64,000 bases of DNA from Actinophytocola sp. (GTDB taxonomy: Bacteria > Actinomycetota > Actinomycetes > Mycobacteriales > Pseudonocardiaceae): assembly GCA_009377475.1 (NCBI GenBank), contig WHTY01000003.1:1-64000 (forward strand), given 5' to 3'. The notes below the pieces were generated by a model, which saw nothing but the letters and a program-made list of their open reading frames with translations, had not been told where the DNA came from and made no database searches. Positions 28,638 to 35,808 of this stretch are shown here, in pieces. The position numbers and the translations under genes were made by a program. The stretch's first letter is position 1; each line of letters opens with the position of its first letter.

Positions 28638-29215
28638 TCCTTGGTCGAACGCGAGATGGCTTTGAGCAACGCCCATGCGATGAGGCCGGCCGCTGTTCCA
28701 ACGAGACTGCCCGTCACAACACTGCTGATTGCCGCGAACACGCGAATGATCACGGTCTGAACGTCGGGGTCGATGTCAGCCAAGTTGCCGCCAAGCATCA
28801 CTTGGTCATCGCCAGTGTTGATGTGCCAGAGGACTTGGTGGCCGATCGCGAGCAGTGCGCCGTAGAACACCCCGACCACGAACAGCGTCAGGATGGGGTG
28901 GTCGATTTTGTGAAGAACCGCTACCGCGATCCATATCAGCGGCGGAACGAACACGAACAGGGCGTTGACGACTGTGCCCTCTTCGATAATGCCCAGGTCA
29001 TGGAGAACGAGCCGGGGCGCGGCGAGGAGTGCGAGGGCGAAGGCGGCTGGCAATGGCAGTCCGATGCGGGGGGCACATCCGGGTAGCTCCCGAGATATTC
29101 CCTGATGTCGGCGGCGGCACCCGGATGTCAGCTCGGACAGCTGGCGGACCCTCGCGTCGGCAACGTCGGACACAGCGTCGTGAGTGTCGGACACGGCGTC
29201 GTGAGTGTCGGACAC
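28607..29215 (-). CDS. Four-segment membrane protein of unknown function
   Basis: Up to 202 residues, not recognised. Hydrophobic segments: LPAAFALALLAAPRLVL, VNALFVFVPPLIWIAVAVL, ILTLFVVGVFYGALLAIG, and VIIRVFAAISSVV...LVGTAAGLIAWALL. A short cytoplasmic tail (KAISRSTKDSSGT) ends the protein. The N-terminus is uncertain. In-frame GTG codons occur every 21 bases inside repeat array D (29215, 29194, 29173), giving heptad repeats VSDTHDA. The stop codon is supplied by array C. Both gene ends are therefore made of the same repeat family. Confidence 0.55.
   Translation of the reverse strand: MSDTHDAVSDTHDAVSDVADARVRQLSELTSGCRRRHQGISRELPGCAPRIGLPLPAAFALALLAAPRLVLHDLGIIEEGTVVNALFVFVPPLIWIAVAVLHKIDHPILTLFVVGVFYGALLAIGHQVLWHINTGDDQVMLGGNLADIDPDVQTVIIRVFAAISSVVTGSLVGTAAGLIAWALLKAISRSTKDSSGTSDTAS
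29153..29215. repeat. 21-bp tandem repeat array D
   Basis: Three units end at 29173, 29194 and 29215, each ending GTCGGACAC on the plus strand. They are thus inverted relative to array C. They lie between recQ (stop at 29242) and the membrane protein gene, and supply the latter's possible GTG start codons. Confidence 0.85.
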
Positions 29216-29241
29216 GATGCGGGGCTTACCCGGCTTCCGGC

Positions 29242-31356
29242 TCAGTTCGTGGTGGCGAGCGTGAAGGGGAGCACGGCGGGGGCACCTGCGGAGCGGAGCA
29301 GCCGAGCGGCCAGGGTCAACGTCCAGCCGGTGTCTGTGTAGTCGTCGACCAGCAGCACCGGGCCGTCCAGTGACCCGAGCGCGTCCGCCATCGCCGCAGG
29401 CAGCGCCATCCGCTCGGACAGATCCGCCACCCGGAGGGCGCTGTTCGCACGGCGTGCCGCGACGTCGCCCAGCTCAAGGAACCCGAGGTCGCGCAGCCGT
29501 CCGACCGTCGAAAGGCGTTCCACCAGGCTCGTCACGAGCGTGGGCCGCGTCGAGGACGGCACGCCGACGACCGCCACCGGTCGCGCGGCCCAGTCCCACT
29601 CCGCGAGCACTCGTATGCAGGCGTCGAACATCGCGGCGGGCACCGGGCCATCGGCCGCGCCTGCGCCGAGCACGTCCCGCAGCCGGGAGCCCCAACCGAT
29701 GTCGGTCAGTCTGCCAAGCGCATGACCCGGCTCGGCTCGCTCGTCCGCCTTGATCCGCCCGGACAACGACACGCCCAGCGACCCGAGCCCCGTCGGCCAC
29801 TGTCGGCGTGGCGTGATCTCGACACCCGGCTGTGCCAGCCGCTCACCCGTCGCCTCGACAGCGGAGGCATCCACCTGAGCGGACCATCGTTCGCCAGTGC
29901 AGTTGTCGCACCGTTCGCACGGCGTGGCGTGCGGGTCGTCGAGCTGCCGGAGCAGGAACTCCATCCGGCACCCGGCCAACTGGACGTACTCCCGGATCGC
30001 GGCCTGCTCGGCGCGCCGAGCCCGCGCGACCCGCTCATAGCGTTCCGCGTCGTAGTGCCAGCCTTGCCCGGTCGCTTCCCAACCGCCCTTGACGCGGCGC
30101 ACCGCGCCATCGACGTCCAGCACCTTCAACACCAGTTCAAGCCGCGAGCGGGACAGCTCCACCATTGGCTCCAGCGCGGCGGTGGACAACGGCTTCTCCT
30201 GCCCGTCCAACGCCCGAAGCACCTGCGTGACCCGGTCCTCGCGCGGGAACGACAACGACGCGAAGTACTCCCAGATCGCCTCGTCCTCCTGCCCTGGCAG
30301 CAGGATCACCTCGGCGCGGCGGACACCACGACCGGCGCGCCCGATCTGCTGGTAGTATGCGATCGGCGACGACGGCGCGCCGACGTGGACGACGAACCCG
30401 AGGTCCGGCTTGTCGAACCCCATGCCGAGCGCAGACGTCGCCACCAGCGCCTTGACGTCGTTGTTCAGCAACTCCTGTTCGGCCTGCAACCGCTCGGTCG
30501 GGTCGGTCTTGCCCGTGTAGGCGGCGACCGCGAAACCGCGGTCGCGCAGGAACGACGCGATGTCGTGCGCGGCGGCGACCGTCAGCGTGTAGATGATGCC
30601 CGAGCCGGGCAGCTCATCCAGTCGTTCGGCCAGCCACGTCAACCGCGCCTGCGGCGTTGGCAGGGTGACGACGGCCAGCCGCAGGCTCTCCCTATCGAGC
30701 GGCCCGCGCAGTACCAGCGCTCCCGAGTCGGACGACGCCGCTCCTGGCACCACCTGGTCCGCGACGTCCGCCACCACCCGGTCGTTCGCCGTCGCGGTGG
30801 TCGCCAGGACCGGCACGCCGTCCGGCAGGTCAGCGATCAGCGTGCGAAGGCGCCGGTAGTCCGGGCGGAAGTCGTGGCCCCAGTCGGAGATGCAATGCGC
30901 CTCGTCGACCACCAGCAGCCCGGCCGTGGCCGCGAGCTTCGGCAGCACGGCGTCGCGGAAATCGGGGTTGTTCAGCCGCTCAGGGCTCACCAGCAAGACG
31001 TCGACCGTGCCGTCCGCGATCGACGCCTGCACCTCGTCCCAGTCCTGCTGGTTGGCGGAGTTCATCGTCACGGCCGCGATCCCCGCGCGGCGGGCCGCGT
31101 CGATCTGGTTGCGCATCAGCGCCAACAGCGGCGACACGATCACCGTCGGCCCCTCACCATGCTCCCGAAGCAGCGCCGTGGCCACGAAGTACACCGCCGA
31201 CTTGCCCCAGCCGGTGCGCTGCACGACGAGCGCACGACGTCGGTGCGCGACCAGCGCCTCGATCGCGCGCCACTGGTCGTCGCGCAGGACGGCGTCCTCG
31301 CCCGCGAGGGCGCGCAGCAGGGTGTCGGCACGGGTGCGCAGCGAGCTGGTGTCCAC
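29242..31356 (-). CDS. RecQ-type DNA helicase fused to a phosphoribosyltransferase-like domain
   Basis: A 704-residue protein. The N-terminal RecQ helicase core has Walker A QRTGWGKSAVYF near residue 47, DEAHCISDWGHDFRPDYR, and QIGRAGRGVRR. A zinc-type cluster follows (CRMEFLLRQLDD...CERCDNC). The last 200 residues carry a phosphoribosyltransferase signature, VLLVDDYTDTGWT near 664-676, as in ComFC/COG1040 proteins. I chose GTG 31356 because the sequence upstream loses coding character; the ribosome site is weak, so the start is uncertain. The role is DNA repair or recombination; the PRTase part is of unknown use. Confidence 0.82.
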   Translation of the reverse strand: MDTSSLRTRADTLLRALAGEDAVLRDDQWRAIEALVAHRRRALVVQRTGWGKSAVYFVATALLREHGEGPTVIVSPLLALMRNQIDAARRAGIAAVTMNSANQQDWDEVQASIADGTVDVLLVSPERLNNPDFRDAVLPKLAATAGLLVVDEAHCISDWGHDFRPDYRRLRTLIADLPDGVPVLATTATANDRVVADVADQVVPGAASSDSGALVLRGPLDRESLRLAVVTLPTPQARLTWLAERLDELPGSGIIYTLTVAAAHDIASFLRDRGFAVAAYTGKTDPTERLQAEQELLNNDVKALVATSALGMGFDKPDLGFVVHVGAPSSPIAYYQQIGRAGRGVRRAEVILLPGQEDEAIWEYFASLSFPREDRVTQVLRALDGQEKPLSTAALEPMVELSRSRLELVLKVLDVDGAVRRVKGGWEATGQGWHYDAERYERVARARRAEQAAIREYVQLAGCRMEFLLRQLDDPHATPCERCDNCTGERWSAQVDASAVEATGERLAQPGVEITPRRQWPTGLGSLGVSLSGRIKADERAEPGHALGRLTDIGWGSRLRDVLGAGAADGPVPAAMFDACIRVLAEWDWAARPVAVVGVPSSTRPTLVTSLVERLSTVGRLRDLGFLELGDVAARRANSALRVADLSERMALPAAMADALGSLDGPVLLVDDYTDTGWTLTLAARLLRSAGAPAVLPFTLATTN

Positions 31357-31515
31357 CCAGCAACGTCTACCGCATGCCACCGACAACCACCACGCGGGTG
31401 TGCCGAACGACGTGTGGCCGCGATCACCACTACTCACGCTCCGAATACGCATCATGACCCGAGTGCCGGGAAGTCTCTGAGGCGTATCGGTGCTCGCGGG
31501 GGAGCGCGGATACTG

Positions 31516-31593
31516 CCGGTGACCTGAGTTCACCGGTCGGCGTGGTGCGCGGGTGTTGCTGTCAGGGGATTCGGGGTCCACCCGCGCACCACG
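31516..31593. promoter_or_regulatory. Two hairpins upstream of nadD
   Basis: CCGGTGA...TCACCGG (31516-31536) is followed by a perfect 15-base stem, CGTGGTGCGCGGGTG (31541-31555) with CACCCGCGCACCACG (31579-31593), loop 23 bases. They end 41 bases before nadD and 25 before its -10-like TAAGCT (31619-31624). They may be an upstream terminator or a dispersed palindrome. The rest of the 31357-31634 gap shows no gene. Confidence 0.5.
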
Positions 31594-31634
31594 TCGAGCC
31601 TCGGCCTCCCCACCGACGTAAGCTCGGGGCCGTT

Positions 31635-32225
31635 ATGGCACCACATCGACGGATCGGCGTCATGGGCGGCACGTTCGACCCGATCCACAACGGACACCTC
31701 GTCGCGGCGAGCGAAGTGCAGTCGCGGTTCTCCCTCGATGAGGTCATCTTCGTCCCGACCGGTCAGCCGTGGCAGAAGTCTGACCAGGTGGTCAGCGACG
31801 CCGAGGACCGCTACCTCATGACCGTCATCGCGACCGCGTCCAACCCGGTGTTCACCGTCAGCCGCGTGGACATCGACCGGCCCGGCCCCACCTACACCGT
31901 CGACACGCTGCGGGAGCTGCACGAGCGCTATCCCGGTGCCGAGCTGTACTTCATCACCGGCGCCGACGCGATCGCGCAGATCCTCACGTGGCACGCCGTG
32001 GACGAGATGTTCGACTTCGCCCATTTCATCGGCGTCACCCGGCCGGGTTATGACCTCAGTGACCACCACCTGCCTGGGGGCAAGGTCAGTCTGGTCGAGG
32101 TCACGGCCATGGCGATCTCGTCTACCGGCCTGCGTGATCGGGTACGCAAGGGTGAGCCCGTCTGGTACCTCACCCCGGACGGTGTGGTGCGCTACATCGA
32201 CAAGCACAAGCTGTACCGGGACTGA
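31635..32225 (+). CDS. nadD: Nicotinate-nucleotide adenylyltransferase
   Basis: A 196-residue enzyme of NAD synthesis converting nicotinate mononucleotide to deamido-NAD. The nucleotidyltransferase motif is [15 protein letters not shown] near residue 8, and the C-terminal [13 protein letters not shown] corresponds to the (S/T)xxxR motif. ATG 31635 lies ten bases after a TANNNT -10-like element. It heads a run of seven plus-strand genes to comEC, in the order known from mycobacteria. Confidence 0.95.
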   Translation: MAPHRRIGVMGGTFDPIHNGHLVAASEVQSRFSLDEVIFVPTGQPWQKSDQVVSDAEDRYLMTVIATASNPVFTVSRVDIDRPGPTYTVDTLRELHERYPGAELYFITGADAIAQILTWHAVDEMFDFAHFIGVTRPGYDLSDHHLPGGKVSLVEVTAMAISSTGLRDRVRKGEPVWYLTPDGVVRYIDKHKLYRD

Positions 32226-32286
32226 CAGACCGGGCAGGTACGCTCGACCAGCGCAACCCAGCGACACGGCGAAGGAGCGAGCGACG

Positions 32287-32673
32287 GTGACAGCGACGGG
32301 CCAGGCACGCGAGCTGGCTGAGACGGCGGCACACGCCGCCGCGGACAAGAAGGCGTCCAACATCGTCCTGCTGGACGTCTCGGACCAACTGGTCATCACC
32401 GACGTCTTCGTCATCGCATCGGCGCCCAACGAACGCCAGGTGGGCGCGATCGTCGACAACGTCGAGGGGAAGCTGCTCGCCACGGGGCACAAGCCGGTGC
32501 GCCGCGAGGGCGCGCGCGAGGGCCGGTGGGTGCTGCTGGACTACGTCGACGTCGTCGTGCACGTCCAGCACGACGAGGAGCGCTCCTTCTACGGCCTGGA
32601 ACGGCTCTGGAAGGACTGTCCGCAGCTCGAGGTCGATGGACTGGAGCGGGCCGACCTCGGCGATGAGCTGTGA
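32287..32673 (+). CDS. rsfS: Ribosome silencing factor RsfS
   Basis: A 128-residue protein of the RsfS/YbeB/Iojap family. It binds L14 on the 50S subunit and blocks subunit joining under nutrient stress. Typical segments are DKKASNIVLLDVSDQLVITDVFVIASAPNERQ (read in two parts), GREGRWVLLDY-like GAREGRWVLLDY, and the C-terminal FYGLERLWKD. AAGGAG lies nine bases before GTG 32287. The stop overlaps the next gene's start. Confidence 0.94.
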   Translation: MTATGQARELAETAAHAAADKKASNIVLLDVSDQLVITDVFVIASAPNERQVGAIVDNVEGKLLATGHKPVRREGAREGRWVLLDYVDVVVHVQHDEERSFYGLERLWKDCPQLEVDGLERADLGDEL

Positions 32674-33281
32674 GTGAGTCCGGCGTGCGCAGGATCATCC
32701 TGTGGCGTCACGGCGAGACGACGTACAACGCCAGTGGCCGGATGCAGGGCCACATCGACACCGAGCTGACCGAGGTCGGCTGGAACCAGGCGCGGTTCGC
32801 CGTGCCCGCGCTCGCGCGGTTCGCACCGGACCTGGTCGTCGCGTCCGACCTGCGGCGGGCGACCGACACCGCCACGGTGTTCACCGAGGGCATGGGCGTG
32901 CCACTGCGCATCGACAAGCGGCTGCGCGAGACCTGCCTCGGCCAGTGGCAGGGGCTGACCGGCGCCGAGGTGGACGAGGGCTGGCCTGGCTATCGACGTC
33001 GATGGCGGGCGGACGCCACCTGGGCGCCGCCGGGCGGTGAGTCGCGCGTCGAGGTCGCCGACCGGGCGTTCGAGGTGGTCGAGGACCTGGGGGAGGAGCT
33101 GGACACCGTCCTGCTCGCCGCGCACGGCGGGCTGATCGTGGCGCTCACCGCGCGGCTGCTCGACCTGCCCGTGGCGCACTGGACGGTGCTGGGCGGCATC
33201 GGCAACTGCCACTGGGTGGAGCTCGCGCGGCCCGAAGGCCGGTGGCGGTTGCACGCCTACAACGCCGGGATGACCGGGTAA
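32670..33281 (+). CDS. gpgP: Histidine phosphatase, probable glucosyl-3-phosphoglycerate phosphatase
   Basis: A 203-residue phosphoglycerate-mutase-superfamily phosphatase. The catalytic LWRHGETTYN holds the phosphohistidine, and the second His is in LAAHGGLI. Its place directly after nadD and rsfS, and before an OctT-like gene, matches mycobacterial gpgP (Rv2419c in M. tuberculosis, from memory), which dephosphorylates glucosyl-3-phosphoglycerate in methylglucose lipopolysaccharide synthesis. The family call is firm; the specific substrate rests on gene order. GTG overlaps the rsfS stop. Confidence 0.75.
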   Translation: MSESGVRRIILWRHGETTYNASGRMQGHIDTELTEVGWNQARFAVPALARFAPDLVVASDLRRATDTATVFTEGMGVPLRIDKRLRETCLGQWQGLTGAEVDEGWPGYRRRWRADATWAPPGGESRVEVADRAFEVVEDLGEELDTVLLAAHGGLIVALTARLLDLPVAHWTVLGGIGNCHWVELARPEGRWRLHAYNAGMTG

Positions 33282-33285
33282 TGCC

Positions 33286-34053
33286 ATGAGGGCTGTCCAC
33301 GGCTCGTCTGGTTCGCTTGGCACGCTGCTGGTGTTCGGCGACTCGCTGTGTTTCCACGGCCCCGACAGCGCGTACGCCGCCGACGAGCCGAGGCTCTGGC
33401 CGAACCTCGCTGCCGCCGAGTTGGGCGGCGAGGCGATCATCGTCGCCCAGCGTGGCTGGACCGCTCGCGACGTCTGGTGGGCCATGATCGGCGACCCGAG
33501 GGTGTGGGCTGACCTGCACCGGGTGGACGCCGTGGTGCTCGCCGTCGGTGGCATGGACTCGCTGCCGTCGCCGCTGCCGACATACCTGCGCACCGGGCTG
33601 CGCTACCTGCGGCCGGAGTGGCTGCGCCGGGCGGTGCGTGGCGCCTACCGGGCCGCGCAGCCGAGATTGTCCGTGGTGCTGCGGGGACGTCCGTTGGTGC
33701 TGCCCACGACGTTGACCGTCCGGTACCTCGACGCGGCGGTGACCGCGCTCCGGACGTTGCGCGCCGACCTGCCGATCGTCGGCGTGCTGCCGCCTCACCA
33801 CCGCGCGGCGTCGTACGGCTTCGTGCACACCGGCCGCGCGCGCACCGCCGCCGCCATCAGCGCGTGGGCCGAGCGGGTTGAGGTGCCGATCCTGGACCAG
33901 GCGGAGGTCACCGGGGAGCACGTCATGTCCGGTGGCGGCAACCCGGACGGCATGCACTGGGGCTGGGAAGGCCACGCGCAGATGGCGGCGGCAATGGCGG
34001 GCGTGCTCCGGCCGCTGCTCACCGTGCGGCACGATGGGCACGGCGCGAGCTGA
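33286..34053 (+). CDS. octT: SGNH-fold acyltransferase, probable diglucosylglycerate octanoyltransferase
   Basis: A 255-residue SGNH/GDSL-type protein. The Ser block is VFGDSLCFHG near residue 20, GGMDS corresponds to the Asn block, and the C-terminal DGMHWGWEGH provides Asp and His. The gene follows gpgP by four bases and precedes degV, the same order as M. tuberculosis Rv2419c-Rv2418c-Rv2417c, where Rv2418c is OctT (octanoylation of diglucosylglycerate). The specific function is inferred from synteny plus fold; a generic esterase is the alternative. Confidence 0.65.
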   Translation: MRAVHGSSGSLGTLLVFGDSLCFHGPDSAYAADEPRLWPNLAAAELGGEAIIVAQRGWTARDVWWAMIGDPRVWADLHRVDAVVLAVGGMDSLPSPLPTYLRTGLRYLRPEWLRRAVRGAYRAAQPRLSVVLRGRPLVLPTTLTVRYLDAAVTALRTLRADLPIVGVLPPHHRAASYGFVHTGRARTAAAISAWAERVEVPILDQAEVTGEHVMSGGGNPDGMHWGWEGHAQMAAAMAGVLRPLLTVRHDGHGAS

Positions 34054-34068
34054 TTTACGCTGGACGAC

Positions 34069-34923
34069 GTGCAGGTCGCTGTCGTCACCGATTCCACCGC
34101 CTATCTGCCGGAGGGCTACGCCGTCCGGCACGCCATCACGGTCGTGCCGCTGTACGTGCTCATCGACGGTGAGGAGTACCTCGACGGCGTCGACGTCGAC
34201 CAGGACACGCTGGTTGACGCGCTGCGGGCGAGGCGCAAGGTGACGACGTCGATGCCGACGCCGACGTCGTTCAGCAAGGCGTACCGGGAAGCGCTGGACA
34301 ACGGAGCGGACGTCGTCCTGTCGGTGCACATCTCCAGCGAACTGTCCGGCACCTGGGGTGCTGCGGTCGCCGCCGCCGACGAGGTCAACGCCGAGCGCGG
34401 AGAGGGATCGGTGCGTGTCGTCGACTCCCGGACGACCGTCATGGGACTCGGTTTCGCCGCGGTGCGGGCTGCGGATGTCGCCACTCGCGGGGCAAATGGC
34501 GCCGAGGTTGAAGCTGCTGCGGTGTCGGCAGCAGCCCGTTCGCGGACGTTGTTCGTCCTGGAGACGTTGGAGCATCTGCGCCGGGGCGGCCGGATCGGCG
34601 CGGCCACGGCGGTGCTCGGGACGGCGTTGGCGATGAAGCCGCTGTTGCACATCGACGACGGCAAGATCACGCCGTTGGAGAAGGTGCGGACACTCAGCCG
34701 GGCGATGACGCGGCTTGCCGATCTCGCGGTGGAAGCCGCCGGTGACCAGCAGGTTCAGATCGCGGTGCAGCACCTCGGGGCGTATGAGCGGGCCGCCCGA
34801 TTGGCGGAACAGTTGGACGCGCGGATCCCGGGCTTGGACGGCTGCGTCGTGGCCGAACTGGGTGCGGTGATCGGGGCGCACACCGGCCCCGGCGTCGTCG
34901 GCGTTGTGGTCCAGCCGGTGTGA
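34069..34923 (+). CDS. DegV family fatty acid-binding protein
   Basis: A 284-residue protein with the DegV/FakB fold, which binds a fatty acid in its N-terminal domain. It opens VAVVTDSTAYLPEGYA, with the typical TSMPTPTSFSKAY and the later LETLEHLRRGGRIGAA segments. In Firmicutes such proteins present fatty acids to FakA kinase; no FakA is in the window. GTG 34069 lies seven bases after TACGCT, a leaderless-type arrangement. Confidence 0.9.
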   Translation: MQVAVVTDSTAYLPEGYAVRHAITVVPLYVLIDGEEYLDGVDVDQDTLVDALRARRKVTTSMPTPTSFSKAYREALDNGADVVLSVHISSELSGTWGAAVAAADEVNAERGEGSVRVVDSRTTVMGLGFAAVRAADVATRGANGAEVEAAAVSAAARSRTLFVLETLEHLRRGGRIGAATAVLGTALAMKPLLHIDDGKITPLEKVRTLSRAMTRLADLAVEAAGDQQVQIAVQHLGAYERAARLAEQLDARIPGLDGCVVAELGAVIGAHTGPGVVGVVVQPV

Positions 34924-35025
34924 CGCCGAGGCGGAGACGCGCCGTCGCATCCACAGGTCGTGAACCGTCCACAGCCCCAATCGGGTGTCTGGCGCTGGTC
35001 ACGGGCGGCTTCTAACGTCGCCGCC

Positions 35026-35808
35026 ATGTTTGCGCAATTACCCTTCGTGAATCAGCCGGGCACCGTACGTGGTGCCATCGCCCGTGCGAGGTTGCGTCGG
35101 TTGTGGCAACCGCCCGAGGTGGTGGCTGGCGATCGGGACGTCGAGTGTGGTCCTGCGTCGGACGTCGCGCCGATGTCACCTGACGTGCCGCCCCGGCGTG
35201 CTCGCCTCATGCGGGTCGCCGTCGGCATCGGTGCGCTGAGCTGCCTCGTCACGATCGCCGTGTTGTTGCTGTCAGGCGCACAGGAGCCACCGCCGACACC
35301 GTCGCTGCCGCTGGCCGTGCACAAGACCGCGACGACAACAGCGGAACCCACCGTCGCGAGCGACGACACCTCGCAACTCGTCGTCAGCGTGGTGGGCAAG
35401 GTGGCCAAGCCGGGCCTGGTCACGGTCGATGAGGGTGCCCGGGTCGCCGACGCGGTGCAGGCCGCAGGCGGCCCCGTGGGCAGGGCCAACCTGGCGACGA
35501 TCAACCTCGCTCGCAAACTGTCCGACGGCGAGCAGATCTACGTCGACGTCCCCGTCCCGAGTGGCATGACCGAGGCAGCGACGGTGGGCAGCCCGGACGG
35601 CACGGAGTCGGGGATCGACCTGAACGCGGCCACGGACGCGGAACTGCAGGAACTGCCCGGTGTGGGGGAAGTGACAGCCCAGCGCATCCTGGAGTGGCGT
35701 GCCGAACACGGCGGCTTCACGGACGTTGAGCAGTTGCGTGAGGTCTCTGGCATCGGCGAGGCGACGCTGGCCGACCTCCGGGATCGCGTGACGGTTGCCG
35801 CTGGATGA
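35026..35808 (+). CDS. comEA: ComEA-type DNA-binding protein
   Basis: A 260-residue competence-type protein. It has a cytoplasmic N-terminus, one membrane segment (VAVGIGALSCLVTIAVLLL), and a Pro/Thr linker. A SLBB-like domain follows (VVSVVGKVAKPGLVTVDEGARVADAV), and a C-terminal helix-hairpin-helix pair (DLNAATDAELQELPGVGEVTAQRILEWR) binds DNA backbone. ATG 35026 lies seven bases after TAACGT, a leaderless-like -10; GTG 34960 is an alternative start. The stop overlaps comEC. Confidence 0.88.
   Translation: MFAQLPFVNQPGTVRGAIARARLRRLWQPPEVVAGDRDVECGPASDVAPMSPDVPPRRARLMRVAVGIGALSCLVTIAVLLLSGAQEPPPTPSLPLAVHKTATTTAEPTVASDDTSQLVVSVVGKVAKPGLVTVDEGARVADAVQAAGGPVGRANLATINLARKLSDGEQIYVDVPVPSGMTEAATVGSPDGTESGIDLNAATDAELQELPGVGEVTAQRILEWRAEHGGFTDVEQLREVSGIGEATLADLRDRVTVAAG

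Noticed and set aside
28527..29220. CRISPR array at the 21-bp repeats
   Set aside because: Units are contiguous without spacers, too short, and no cas genes are present.
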